From the NCBI RefSeq assembly GCF_927312905.1, contig NZ_CAKMHQ010000010.1, positions 1-64,000 of the forward strand: a stretch of 64,000 nt of DNA. Direction: 5' to 3'. The notes under the pieces are model-generated. The model saw only the letters and a list, made by a program, of their open reading frames with translations. It did not search any database and had not been told where the DNA came from. Each line of letters starts with the position of its first letter. The stretch's first letter is position 1. This document shows, in pieces, positions 20,460 to 29,408 of the stretch. The position numbers and the translations under genes were made by a program. This stretch comes from Candidatus Nitrotoga sp. 1052. Lineage in GTDB: Bacteria; Pseudomonadota; Gammaproteobacteria; Burkholderiales; Gallionellaceae.

Positions 20460-20699
20460 TATGCGAAATCCAAGCTATGTACCGATGGTGCAGCAGCGTC
20501 CAAGTTGATCGCCCTGTACGTGGGGATTGCTCATCGTCCCGTCAATGTTGCCGCAGGGAAGCAGGTGGTCGGCGGCATCTATCATATTCAGAACGTCAAT
20601 ACCTATGACAGCCGACTTAAACAATGGATGGCGCGATTTAATGGTGTAACCACGCATTATCTCGAAAGTTATCCTGAACAGAGGAGGGGCACACAATGA
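20460..20699 (+). pseudogene. IS1595-family transposase remnant (C-terminal end)
   Basis: Frame from about 20463 reads AKSKLCTDGAAASKLIALYV, then AHRPVNVAAGKQVVGGIYHI, QNVNTYDSRLKQWMARFNGV and THYLESY. This is the C-terminal end of ISXO2-like (IS1595) DDE transposases, including the LCTDG Asp block and the VYHIQNVN-Y-SRLK-WM-RF-GV end. The N-terminal two thirds are absent. The last codons and stop overlap the start of the next gene by four bases, so the insertion relic now supplies that gene's 5' leader. Confidence 0.75.
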
Positions 20700-21565
20700 T
20701 TAGACTGACTTATGCCAGCACTGCAAACCAAGAATGGAGCCCAGAGGATCTGTTAGAGCTGTTAAGACAATCTCGGACAAATAATGGTGCCAAAAATATA
20801 ACCGGAATTCTCCTCTATTCAAATGGAACTTTTTTTCAAGTTTTGGAGGGCGAAGAGGCAACCGTTGAAAACTTGTATAGGACAATAGAAAAAGATCCGC
20901 GTCACAAAAATTGCACGCTCATTGAAAAGCTAAATATAACTGAACGCGCATTCCCATATTGGAGTATGGGCTTTGAAAAAATAGATCCCAAAGAATTAAG
21001 AAAAATGGAAGGGCTTAATAACTTCTTTGAACATGATTTTACTCCTGCCGGTTTTGCTTCGCATAAAAACATTATTGGTCCTTTATTGACCCACTTACGA
21101 AGCAAACTTGTAAAACAAGTGAGCACCGAAAGTCATGAAGAGCTTCCGATGGAGCATGATGATCCATTTATAAAATACTTACACCGTACTATACGAATAG
21201 GCGTTAAGTTTTTGTCCATATTAATGGTTGTTGTCATCCTGTTGAGTATTGCTGATGTGCTTTATATTATCTGGTTAAAAATTAGTAACTCGCCGCATTT
21301 TCTGATGACCACAAATGACCTGCTGGAAACATTTGGGTCCTTTTTGGCTGTATTGATAGCTATCGAAATTTTCATAAATATAACTATATACATCAGGAGT
21401 GATGTAATTCCAGTCAAACTGGTTGTAGCCACTGCGTTGATGGCCATTTCGAGAAAAGTTATCGTTTTTGATTATAAAAACTTGGATCCCGAATATGTAA
21501 GTGCTTCAGCCTTGGTGCTGGTCGCTCTGGGTATCACCTATATGCTGGTTAAAAAAAATGACTAG
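20696..21565 (+). CDS. BLUF blue-light receptor fused to a PsiE-like membrane domain
   Basis: N-terminal BLUF domain (residues 1-95) that should bind flavin and sense blue light. The key residues fall at the spacing of known BLUF proteins: Tyr6, Asn30, Gln48 (in FFQVLEGE), Trp89 and Met91 (in YWSMGF). After a linker (about 100-160) comes a membrane region with four predicted helices (about 168-192, 210-232, 241-262, 268-284). It resembles PsiE, the phosphate-starvation-inducible protein of unknown function: FGSFLAVLIAIEI, then VVATALMAISRKVIVFD and LVLVALGITYMLV. There is no EAL, GGDEF or other usual output. A GAGGAGGGG site precedes ATG 20696. The gene is AT-rich and sits alone. Confidence 0.85.
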   Translation: MIRLTYASTANQEWSPEDLLELLRQSRTNNGAKNITGILLYSNGTFFQVLEGEEATVENLYRTIEKDPRHKNCTLIEKLNITERAFPYWSMGFEKIDPKELRKMEGLNNFFEHDFTPAGFASHKNIIGPLLTHLRSKLVKQVSTESHEELPMEHDDPFIKYLHRTIRIGVKFLSILMVVVILLSIADVLYIIWLKISNSPHFLMTTNDLLETFGSFLAVLIAIEIFINITIYIRSDVIPVKLVVATALMAISRKVIVFDYKNLDPEYVSASALVLVALGITYMLVKKND

Positions 21566-21810
21566 TGTAGTGCTTCAGAAATAATGGAACTTATGTGAAG
21601 GCTTGACCTTTAAATACTTATTGCTTAGGAGGTCAGTGCCATGCGTGTTGCCAAGCCAATCTAGTTGAGTTTTGACGATGATCGTCCCCTGCTGAATTCT
21701 TTTCAAGCGCAAACGTGTGGTAAGAGGCCATCAGGAGAATAAGTTGCTTCAATCTATCCTCCCACGACAAGGAGTGTCGACCGGAGGTTGAACAGCGACA
21801 CGTTTTCGAA

Positions 21811-23163
21811 CTATCTCAAGCTGACTTTGTCGTCCAGCCGATAAAGGTTGTAACGCGCCTTGTAGAGGCTCGGATCGAGTTGCAGTGCAGTAGTGAATTC
21901 GCGCCGTGCTTCATCATTGCGTCTGGCTAGCATGTAAGCATAACCAAGATTGTTGTGTACGCGTGCCTTGCCAGGCGACTTAATTACGGTATCTTCCCAC
22001 AAGCGGATCTCGTTGGCGTAATCCTGATTTCGCAGAACGGTAAGGGTAGCAAAACCTAACAGCAGTAGCGCAGCGATAGTCTGGGTTCTTGTTCCGTCCG
22101 TCCACAGCCTCAACTCAATACACAAAGCGAGAGAGAGTGGCCATCCGGCCAGATACATTTGTCGGTCGTTGGCGATATCGATACGCGGTAGAAACAGATG
22201 CAACGGGATCAGTTGTAACATCGCCCATGCCAAGGCGAAGCTGATCCACGGGCGTACACGCCAGCAGGCTACCATGAGCACAAATAGCGCAAGGAAGAAG
22301 ACCAGTGGCAGCAACATGGCGGAAAAATTGTTTTGCAACGGCAGGTCCGGATCAATGTTCAGCCATAACGGTAAAGCCCATTGCCGCATCAGGTAGGAAA
22401 AAACAGCAACTTGATTTGTTATGTTGCCTTGCATGGAATTGAGCTGGGCACTGCGTTCCATATGTGCCAGGTAGCTGTCGCTGAACAGAAAAATCAGTGC
22501 GCCCAGAATCAGCACCAGCCAGCTTGGCCATTGCGGCGTCAGGGCGCGTTTCCATGTGCCGCCACAAGAATATTCCCACAACAACAGCGCCAGCGGAAAC
22601 GTCACGGCGGTTTCTTTGACGCCCAGGGCAATGACGAAGAGCAGCGGAGCCAGCCCATACACTTTGACGTTGTTTTGCTGTGTGCGTCCGCTGATGTAAG
22701 CGAGCAGCCCTGCCAGATAGAACAGCGTCATCAATGAGGTGGAACGACCGCAGATATAAGTGACGGCCTCGGTATAGATGGGGTGAGCGGCGAACAGCAA
22801 CGCGACGAGAATCGGAACTTGCCGAAGTTTGTCCTGCTGCCATTGTTGCTGCACAAAGGCCTGCGCTAATCTGTAGACCAGGTAAGCATTTGTCAGATGG
22901 ATCAGCAGGTTGGTGAGATGAAATCCGATTACACCCGTGCCCATTATCCAGTTGAGTGTGTAGCTGAACTTGAGCAGGGGTCGGATGCCGAAGGACAAGC
23001 CTTCTGCCCAGCCTGCCCAGGAGTGCACGCTCGGATTGTTGACGATGACGTTGTAGTCATCGAACTGGAATGTGCCGTTAAGTGCATTCGCGTAGCAGAT
23101 TGATACTGCCAGCATGAGCCACAGCAGTACGCCGAAGTGCGTTTCAGGGAGCCGCGCGGGCAT
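21811..23163 (-). CDS. Multi-pass membrane protein with C-terminal TPR (TMTC-like)
   Basis: 450-residue integral membrane protein with about ten hydrophobic segments. A periplasmic loop after the first helix reads FQFDDYNVIVNNPSVHSWAG, and the following segment is GFHLTNLLIHLTNAYLVYRL. These are typical of the TMTC/PMT-like glycosyltransferase superfamily, in which the DD-type loop is near the active site. The C-terminus (about 395-440) is a TPR pair, HNNLGYAYMLARRNDEARRE. Protein glycosylation is plausible but unproven. The gene overlaps the end of the carboxypeptidase gene upstream of it by 20 bases, so the two are co-transcribed. Confidence 0.7.
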   Translation of the reverse strand: MPARLPETHFGVLLWLMLAVSICYANALNGTFQFDDYNVIVNNPSVHSWAGWAEGLSFGIRPLLKFSYTLNWIMGTGVIGFHLTNLLIHLTNAYLVYRLAQAFVQQQWQQDKLRQVPILVALLFAAHPIYTEAVTYICGRSTSLMTLFYLAGLLAYISGRTQQNNVKVYGLAPLLFVIALGVKETAVTFPLALLLWEYSCGGTWKRALTPQWPSWLVLILGALIFLFSDSYLAHMERSAQLNSMQGNITNQVAVFSYLMRQWALPLWLNIDPDLPLQNNFSAMLLPLVFFLALFVLMVACWRVRPWISFALAWAMLQLIPLHLFLPRIDIANDRQMYLAGWPLSLALCIELRLWTDGTRTQTIAALLLLGFATLTVLRNQDYANEIRLWEDTVIKSPGKARVHNNLGYAYMLARRNDEARREFTTALQLDPSLYKARYNLYRLDDKVSLR

Positions 23164-23941
23164 GATCGAAAGCGAGATCGAGGATGTCTACAGCATCCCA
23201 CCAGCGGTCTTTGCCATGCAACATCACGAGCAGCACCTCGTGACCACTCCGTTTGGCAAAGGCTACGAGACACTTGCCGGCATTGGGTGTGTAACCTGTC
23301 TTAAGGCCGAGTGCCCCGTCGTAGCGACCGATCAGCGCGTTCTTGTTTTCTAGCGTGTAAAGTTTCTTGCCGTCTAGCGTGGCGATCTGCAAGTTTTTTT
23401 GCGAGGTAATCTCGAACAATGATGGGTGTTTGAGTAACTCATGCGCCAACCGCGCAAGATCATGTGCGCTGGAATAGTGTTTGGCGGCATCGTGCCCGCA
23501 GGCGTTGGTGAAATGTGTATCGCGCATACCAAGCTCTTTTGCACGGCGATTCATCCGAGTTACAAAGCCTGCTTCACTTCCGCCCAAGTGATCGGCCAGC
23601 GCATGGCAGGCATCATTGGACGACGCTATCATCGTAGCGGCGAGCAGGTCTTGCACACGGAAGCGTTCGCCAGCCTTGAGCTTGATACGCGAACCCGTCT
23701 CAAGTGTAGATGCTAGGCTGATCGATGCTGCTTCTTGTAACTGTCCTTGTTCAAGAATCAGCAACGCGGTCATCAGTTTGGTCAGGCTGGCAGGCGGCAA
23801 GCGGTCATTGGGGCGATGTTCCCAAATGGACGCGTTATCCACTTTGACGAGATAGGCGTTAGCGGCCTGTGGAAAAGGATCGGGCTGCCCCTGTGCAGCC
23901 AAGATGTGGCACCACAGGAGCAGCCCGACCAGATACTTCAT
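23144..23941 (-). CDS. D-alanyl-D-alanine carboxypeptidase (S11, low-molecular-weight PBP)
   Basis: Removes the terminal D-Ala of peptidoglycan pentapeptides in the periplasm. All three active-site motifs are present: SxxK as PASLTKLM (about residue 52), SxN as SSN (about 108) and KTG as LKTGYT (about 217). A signal peptide ends near AAQGQ. At 265 residues it is shorter than DacA/DacC (about 390). It lacks their C-terminal beta domain and amphipathic membrane anchor, so it may be soluble. It lies between the DUF3617 gene (three bases) and the TMTC-like gene (20-base overlap) in one minus-strand operon. Confidence 0.92.
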   Translation of the reverse strand: MKYLVGLLLWCHILAAQGQPDPFPQAANAYLVKVDNASIWEHRPNDRLPPASLTKLMTALLILEQGQLQEAASISLASTLETGSRIKLKAGERFRVQDLLAATMIASSNDACHALADHLGGSEAGFVTRMNRRAKELGMRDTHFTNACGHDAAKHYSSAHDLARLAHELLKHPSLFEITSQKNLQIATLDGKKLYTLENKNALIGRYDGALGLKTGYTPNAGKCLVAFAKRSGHEVLLVMLHGKDRWWDAVDILDLAFDHARAAP

Positions 23942-23944
23942 GCT

Positions 23945-24940
23945 TTAAAAACCGAACATACCCTTCAGTTTCTTGATTCCTTCCAACATATCGTTCGCTG
24001 GGTTGTTTGCAGAGGGCTTGTCGTTGGTTGGGTTGTTCGCAGAGGGCTTGCTCGAGTCACGCGGTGCATCCGCTTCGCTTGAATTGTTGTCATCCGCAAC
24101 GTCTTTCATGCCGCTCATGCATAATCGAATGCTCTCGGCGCTAGTTTTGCCGGTGTAGCTGCGTCCCTCGCATTCTTTGCGGCGTTTTTCCTCGCGATAA
24201 ACCTTGGCTTCTGCCGGACAGTATGCAGATAGCTGCTGATAATTATTGCTGTTGAACCCCTTGCAAATCGTCTTGGTGGTGGCAGCCATATCCAGCTTGC
24301 ACTCTTTGGCGATGGAAGCGCTTTTTGATTGTTGATCATGCTGAAGTAGCAGGGTATAGGTTTGCGCATCTTTGGAGGCATCCTTGCGCACGTTATCGCA
24401 CAATTTTTTGCGCTGGTCGGCGCAGTTGACAAAGATGTGATCAGCACTGCCTATCCAGACAGCCGTGCTGTCGTAACCTGAGGTGTCACACATTTGCGCT
24501 TTTGCTTTAACAAGCATCTCTTCTGAATCGCAAGCTCCTCCAATGCGCTTGCCGCTGTAAGCCATGTCCATACTTACGTCTTGACCTTCTGATTTGCCTG
24601 ATAGCTGCATTTTGCCGGCATAGCTGTTGGCGGTAGCAGTTTGCTCGCCGACGCCTGTCATTATTTCACCGTTATGGTCGCAACGTGCTTTCCACGAGAC
24701 TTTGTTGCCGACGGTTTTGATGTCAGACATCTTGCAATTCTTGTCGCCAGAAGTCTTTCTGGGATCGCTTTCCCCGCCTTTGGCGATGCAAATCTTCGTC
24801 GGAGTAGCGGGCATCGAGAAAGGCATGCCAGGTATTTCCATTTTGGTAGTGACTTCCCAGTACTCACCAGGTGCGGCATATGCTGCAGCACTCAACATGC
24901 TGGTTATCATGGCTAGAATGGCGGTAAGGTGTTTGTTCAT
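23945..24940 (-). CDS. Secreted DUF3617-family protein
   Basis: 331-residue exported protein with a signal peptide (to AAAYAAPGEYW). DUF3617 runs over about residues 25-150, shown by EYWEVTTKMEIPGMP and the Cys pairs typical of the family. The function of the family is unknown. The C-terminal half is Cys-rich, and near residues 298-315 there is a ten-residue tandem repeat (KPSANNPTND, KPSANNPAND) before a short hydrophobic end. It is the first gene of the minus-strand operon with the carboxypeptidase and TMTC-like genes, suggesting an envelope role. Confidence 0.75.
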   Translation of the reverse strand: MNKHLTAILAMITSMLSAAAYAAPGEYWEVTTKMEIPGMPFSMPATPTKICIAKGGESDPRKTSGDKNCKMSDIKTVGNKVSWKARCDHNGEIMTGVGEQTATANSYAGKMQLSGKSEGQDVSMDMAYSGKRIGGACDSEEMLVKAKAQMCDTSGYDSTAVWIGSADHIFVNCADQRKKLCDNVRKDASKDAQTYTLLLQHDQQSKSASIAKECKLDMAATTKTICKGFNSNNYQQLSAYCPAEAKVYREEKRRKECEGRSYTGKTSAESIRLCMSGMKDVADDNNSSEADAPRDSSKPSANNPTNDKPSANNPANDMLEGIKKLKGMFGF

Positions 24941-25057
24941 GATCGTTCCATAAAGTTGATTGGTTACTGAAATGGCTATAAATCTGAGCCTGGTTGCGCA
25001 TTGAATTTTGACCCGTTATCAGCTTACCTCACGGGTTTAAGTTCGAAGTGCAACAAC

Positions 25058-25205
25058 TAAAGGGCACTTCTACAAATTCAGATTTCGTCACAATACGTCG
25101 TTGCTCTCAAAAAATGTTTCCTTACATATCAATTATATGCTGCGTCAACATTTTTTATTCGCGCCTAGTCTTGTTTAGAACTCTGAATTTTTAGGGGTGC
25201 CCTAA
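25058..25205 (-). mobile_element. MITE-like element, copy 2 (internally deleted, about 148 bp)
   Basis: The terminal inverted repeats are best preserved here: AGGGCACTTCTACAAATTCA (25061) against TGAATTTTTAGGGGTGCCCT (25184-25203). On the minus strand the interior follows copy 1 but lacks about 38 bases around TAAGCAGGCAAG. It lies between the DUF3617 gene and a recombinase remnant. Confidence 0.7.
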
Positions 25206-25604
25206 AGGTGGCCTACTATAGCGCATAGTTTTTCCGAAGAATACTCTTTCAATTTCGCGTCGATTGTGGATGATCTGAGGCCCTGCGTTGCACTTGAAAT
25301 CGATGTGAGCCAAAAATGTGGCGTTAGACACGAGCCCGGAAGGTTTCAAATACGAGACGTTACAACTCTTACCCGTGCATCTAGGCTTGCCTGCAGCCTC
25401 CTCAATGCGCCGCCGCTGCTCCTTCCACAACGCTGACGGACCGACTGCCACATCAAACAGCATGAGGTAATTTGGTAAGGCATCGTCAAGGATCGCAACA
25501 ATGATGCGCGGTGCAGGGGTAGTCAGGTTCACTATCCGGTTGATGTAGCTGCGGTCTAATCCCAAGCGCTCGGCGATCTCCTTCTGCGACTTAATCTGCC
25601 TGAC
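25191..25604 (-). pseudogene. Serine-recombinase C-terminal fragment (HTH part)
   Basis: The open frame contains QKEIAERLGLDRSYINRIVN followed by LTTPAPRIIVAILDDALPNY and WKEQRRRIEE. This matches the helix-turn-helix end found after the catalytic part of large serine recombinases (pattern RYV-RLLRLAFLAPDIVEAILDG). No catalytic domain is present. The frame lacks a normal start and follows, in the same frame, directly after the stop codon of the multiheme cytochrome gene. It runs into the MITE at its 3' end. Most likely it is debris of a mobile element. Confidence 0.5.
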
Positions 25605-25610
25605 TTCAGC

Positions 25611-27599
25611 TTACCTCATAGGACTATTGTGGCAGCTAAAACAGCTAACCTGGTAACCTGCCGCCCAATTTTTGGTCCCAAAGGGCCCGGCATTGATGGT
25701 TTTCGCCACTTTGATTGCACTCAACGGCGTACCGGCACTGGTTGTACCGTGGCAATACGTGCAGCTTGGTGTTGTTGCGGTGCTGATTTTACTGGCTTTT
25801 TTATGCGCTTTAACCCAGGCATCGCCAGTTGTGTGCATACCATGCGGGCCACCATTGATAGTCGTCGGCACAGTGGTATGGCAAGCCTTACACTCGGCTA
25901 TGGTCCCGGTATGCCCCTGGACAGCCAGACTCTGGGTATTGTCATCAACATGGCTGGATGGATATTCGGCATGAGTCGATCCGTGGCAAGCCTCACACTG
26001 TAAACCACCATGCCCTGTGCTAAAACGGTACAAATTCAAACCTGGCAATGGTGTATCGGCATTGGTGGCAAAAGTATGGTCGTTAGGCACGATTGCCACA
26101 CCACTGGCATTAACGGCGGAGATTGCCCGTCTGTTAGGCGCGGCACTATTATGGCAAGACTCGCAAACCGGCTCATTATACCAACCTTGACGTGCTGGAC
26201 TGCCCACTGCCGCCATATGGCCATGACAGCTTTGGCAACTCATTAATTTACCGCTGGTATCCACTGCTTTACTCATTGCGCCACGCAAACATTGGGTCTC
26301 TGAACCAGGATGGCACAAATAACAGGCCGTACGATCACCCTTGCTATCCAAGGTCAGCTGGGAGGACGGATCTTTTACTGTCGCATGTTTGGTATGCAAG
26401 ACTTGAGTTAACGGTCTAATTCCCATCATGCCGCTCATCACTGATATCTTATTTTGCTTGTCGAAATAAGCGTTGCTGGTATGACAGCCCGCACATAATA
26501 TTGGCTTGCCGGAATCTACTGTCGCCAACAAACCACTGGAGTTGTAGTTGCTTTTAATCAAGGCTGATTTGTAAATCGGATTGGACAATTGCTTTTCATC
26601 ATGCAGGCGAAAAATGTTTCTCTTCCAGTCCTTATCAAGATTGGCATCGTTCACCCAACCCACAGCAGGCTTAGCCGCAATTTCAGCAGGATTAGTTGAA
26701 ACAGTTGACGTATGACAGGCTTTACAAGTCATTTCATCGCTCACTGGCAGCACCGTGATGCTGGTCGCTAATTGTTTGCCAGTCAAATCTTTAGCCACAA
26801 CTTTGACAGTCGGGTAGAAATTCTTTTTACCCTTATCATCAAAAGGCGTAATAGGGATGCCTTCCGCTTCAAACCAGCGATATTCCGCGTTATAAGTCAT
26901 TGGGGCAGGAACCAAAGAAGGTGTTGCATTCCCGGGTGCGGGATTACCAGTGGCAAGACCATCCAAGTTGAGCCCAATATTATTGGCAGGATTTAGGCCA
27001 ACTAATCTGCCAACCCAATCCCAGAAATTAGTCTTGGTGTGGCTATAGGTATTGATTGAGCCGGTACTATCTGCCACGGCTTCATAAGTCAGCGTGACCC
27101 CGCTGCTGACCAACTTGCCTGATTTATCCTTCAGCTGGGCATGGAGCGTGTTATACGGCGGTAAAATAGCGAACACAGAAAAATCCAGGCCATCCATACA
27201 GTGCATACCCAGGTCATTCCACGCCAACAACGTGTAATTACCATTACCGGCTACTGGGGAAACAGAGTTTGCGAGGATAGAAACCGGCAAGGTCAGGGTT
27301 GTCTTGCTGTCTTTAATGATAATGGTCGTAGATCCAACCGAAATACCCTTCACAATGGCTGTGCCGCTGGAGTAGCTTAAAGTCGCCACGGATTTATTGG
27401 CAGTACTTGCGGTTATTGTGCCGGAAGCATTAGTGACAGTGATACCCGTCGTAGCGCCCACTTTCATCGTGATCGAGGCAGGGCTAACAGTCAATGACGA
27501 AGACGGGCTATGCTGATCGTTCTGGGCAAACACATGAGTAAACGTAAATAATGCGTAAAGAAACACAAAAAAACGAAATACTGGGATATGGAAATTCAT
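25611..27599 (-). CDS. Secreted nine-heme c-type cytochrome with N-terminal Ig-like (BIG2) domain
   Basis: 662-residue exported protein, probably an electron conduit at or outside the cell surface. ATG 27599 gives a clear signal peptide (MNFHIPVFRFFVFLYALF... to FAQ) and has GAGAGG upstream. A longer frame from 27641 is rejected. Residues about 35-110 form a BIG2-like domain (ASITMKVGATTGITVTNASG). After it comes LGMHCMDGLDFSVF, then nine CxxCH motifs: CKACH, CAGCH, CYLCH, CQSCH, CESCH, CEACH, CKACH, CTYCH and CFSCH. The last heme lies only seven residues from the stop, so the C-terminus could be cut. No porin-cytochrome partner is adjacent. Confidence 0.85.
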   Translation of the reverse strand: MNFHIPVFRFFVFLYALFTFTHVFAQNDQHSPSSSLTVSPASITMKVGATTGITVTNASGTITASTANKSVATLSYSSGTAIVKGISVGSTTIIIKDSKTTLTLPVSILANSVSPVAGNGNYTLLAWNDLGMHCMDGLDFSVFAILPPYNTLHAQLKDKSGKLVSSGVTLTYEAVADSTGSINTYSHTKTNFWDWVGRLVGLNPANNIGLNLDGLATGNPAPGNATPSLVPAPMTYNAEYRWFEAEGIPITPFDDKGKKNFYPTVKVVAKDLTGKQLATSITVLPVSDEMTCKACHTSTVSTNPAEIAAKPAVGWVNDANLDKDWKRNIFRLHDEKQLSNPIYKSALIKSNYNSSGLLATVDSGKPILCAGCHTSNAYFDKQNKISVMSGMMGIRPLTQVLHTKHATVKDPSSQLTLDSKGDRTACYLCHPGSETQCLRGAMSKAVDTSGKLMSCQSCHGHMAAVGSPARQGWYNEPVCESCHNSAAPNRRAISAVNASGVAIVPNDHTFATNADTPLPGLNLYRFSTGHGGLQCEACHGSTHAEYPSSHVDDNTQSLAVQGHTGTIAECKACHTTVPTTINGGPHGMHTTGDAWVKAHKKASKISTATTPSCTYCHGTTSAGTPLSAIKVAKTINAGPFGTKNWAAGYQVSCFSCHNSPMR

Positions 27600-28070
27600 A
27601 ATAACCTCTCTCATGTATTGGGGATCAGAAGCATCCAGCAATATTGTTCAGATCATTCTATAACAATATGATTGGTAATTGGAAATTGTGGACCCATTTC
27701 AAGATGTCAGAAGGATTGTGGTATTTCCGCCAAGGAATATGTCTGAAATTAAATTTGTGAATCGGTCATTAAAAAATTCAAATCAATATCCAACGCCAGT
27801 CAGCATCTCAAAGCTGACGTGACCTTCGAACAACTGGATGCACAAGCAGCATAGTTGAGCGGAAATGAGGCCACCTTTCTCGTGATAACTTCATTTCCAG
27901 CTCAGCCAGCGGCTTCTGATTCTTGCCTACTTCTCCCAACTTGCAGGCGAGTAGCATCAATCCACTTATTCAGCGTTAAGTACGGTACCGCACCGACCAG
28001 GTTTAGTATTTTGCGCATTATTCACATTGGAGTTCCAGCCATATCGGCAATCATTTTTCAGGAGATTATT
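27600..28070. other. 470-base stretch without recognised gene
   Basis: Upstream region shared by the divergent cytochrome (minus) and csbD (plus) genes. An open frame through 27855-28070 is in phase with csbD but has no family resemblance, and csbD has its own start and ribosome site. No clear promoter was found by eye. Confidence 0.4.
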
Positions 28071-28259
28071 ATGAACAAAGATCAAGTTAAAGGTCGTATT
28101 GAAGAAATCAAAGGTAAAGTTAAAGAAGTCACAGGTAAAATCACAGATGACAAGGATCTGGAAGTAGAAGGGAAGATTCAAAAAAACATTGGTAAAGTCC
28201 AATCTGGCTTTGGTGATCTTAAGAATGATCTTAAGAATGATTTTGAGAAAGGCAGCTGA
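28071..28259 (+). CDS. CsbD-family stress-response protein
   Basis: 62-residue, highly charged soluble protein of the CsbD family, general-stress proteins of unknown biochemical role. The whole sequence is family-typical: MNKDQVKGRIEEIKGKVKEV, then KITDDKDLEVEGKIQKNIGK. It is rich in Lys/Glu and has no Cys or Trp. ATG 28071 has AGGAG seven bases upstream. An in-frame extension upstream is unsupported. The PRC-barrel gene follows after about 90 bases. These two small genes often occur together in stress-inducible clusters. Confidence 0.92.
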   Translation: MNKDQVKGRIEEIKGKVKEVTGKITDDKDLEVEGKIQKNIGKVQSGFGDLKNDLKNDFEKGS

Positions 28260-28352
28260 AGCGAATATGGCGCAGATGCATGAACAAGATTAATGACCGA
28301 GTGCATGGCAACAGACATTATCTTAAATAAAATTGGTTACTGGAGATGAATT

Positions 28353-28724
28353 ATGAGTGACGAAGATAGTAGTGCCTATGGGATAAACAAAAACAACGAT
28401 TCTGGACCTGGCCCTCAATTGATGGGGGCAGATACGCTCATTGGAAACGACGTCTATAATCAAGCAGATGAAGATTTGGGTGACATCAAGGAAATCATGC
28501 TGGACATGGAGAGCGGCAAAATTGCTTATGCAGTATTGTCCTATGGAGGTGTTCTTGGTATAGGAGAAAAGCTTTTCGCGGTGCCATGGGGTGCATTGAC
28601 ACTAGACACGAAAAACAAGCGTTTCATACTTAATGTCGAGAAAGATAGACTCGAAAATGCGCCGGGATTTGATAAGGACAAGTGGCCCGATAAAGCACAC
28701 CCGTCTTGGACGTATGAAGCATAG
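28353..28724 (+). CDS. PRC-barrel domain protein
   Basis: 123-residue cytoplasmic protein with one PRC-barrel domain (about residues 24-95), a small beta barrel found in photosynthetic reaction-centre H subunits and in RimM. Core segments are LIGNDVYNQADEDLGDIKEI, MLDMESGKIAYAVLSYGGVL and LFAVPWGALTLD. A GGAGATGA site precedes ATG 28353. It follows csbD and is probably stress-linked. The precise function of such stand-alone proteins is not known. Confidence 0.88.
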   Translation: MSDEDSSAYGINKNNDSGPGPQLMGADTLIGNDVYNQADEDLGDIKEIMLDMESGKIAYAVLSYGGVLGIGEKLFAVPWGALTLDTKNKRFILNVEKDRLENAPGFDKDKWPDKAHPSWTYEA

Positions 28725-29408
28725 CAATCGTGATTTGATCTAATACCGCACTTGCAAAAGCAGAAGTTACGATTCTGATAATCGTACGTCCAACAACAAA
28801 ACTGTTGGCGAACACTGCAAGCCGAATGGATTGCAGTTGTATTGTTCATTCGATGACTGGCCATTTTAAAGTGGAATGAGAACGAGCAGAGGGAAGGTTT
28901 CTTTATCATCATCGCCCGTTCAATTTTCATTGAAGATGGCTGGTCAATTTTCAGTGCTCGCCAACACTCTCCTCTTCATTTAACGTGAAATAACGTGAAA
29001 GAAATCCCATTTTAGGCGAGCAAAAAGCTGGCTATCGAAAGCTATAAGATATTGAAAATATTCGGATGAAACTGGTTTCGTAAGACCCTCTGTCGATGCC
29101 GATTTCCATCGGCAGTATGGCTGCTCCGATCAGATCTACGCCAAGCACGGTTTGCAGCAAGACAGTTTGTTGTGCTCGTCCATCAATTCCTCAAGCAATC
29201 GAGCATCAAGGTTAGCATTGCATCTTCCATGTCGATCACGCATACCTTGCGTCATGATCGATTCAGAACTTCAGCCGCTCAGAATCATTTCTCGTTGGAA
29301 ATTCGATCCGCTTTAAAACTTATTTCATATTGGATAATGCTAAGTCTTGCATCTCATTAAACATGAGAATACAATTACGAACTATTATCACTTGCAGTAT
29401 TAGATAGA
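28725..29408. other. About 680 bases without recognised gene
   Basis: Stops occur in all frames at short intervals and no protein family, RNA or clear repeat was recognised. It may be decayed coding sequence. Confidence 0.35.

Noticed and set aside
21640-21710. Possible IS630-like transposase start (ATGCGTGTTGCCAAGCCAAT) with AGGAGG before it
   Set aside because: A stop codon follows after seven codons and the similarity is too short to support a call.
27855-28070. In-frame N-terminal extension of the CsbD gene
   Set aside because: CsbD proteins are about 60-70 residues, and AGGAG plus ATG at 28071 give exactly that; the upstream part has no similarity.
28725-29408. Possible transposase or resolvase relic by short word similarity
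   Set aside because: No frame holds a convincing motif longer than a few residues.
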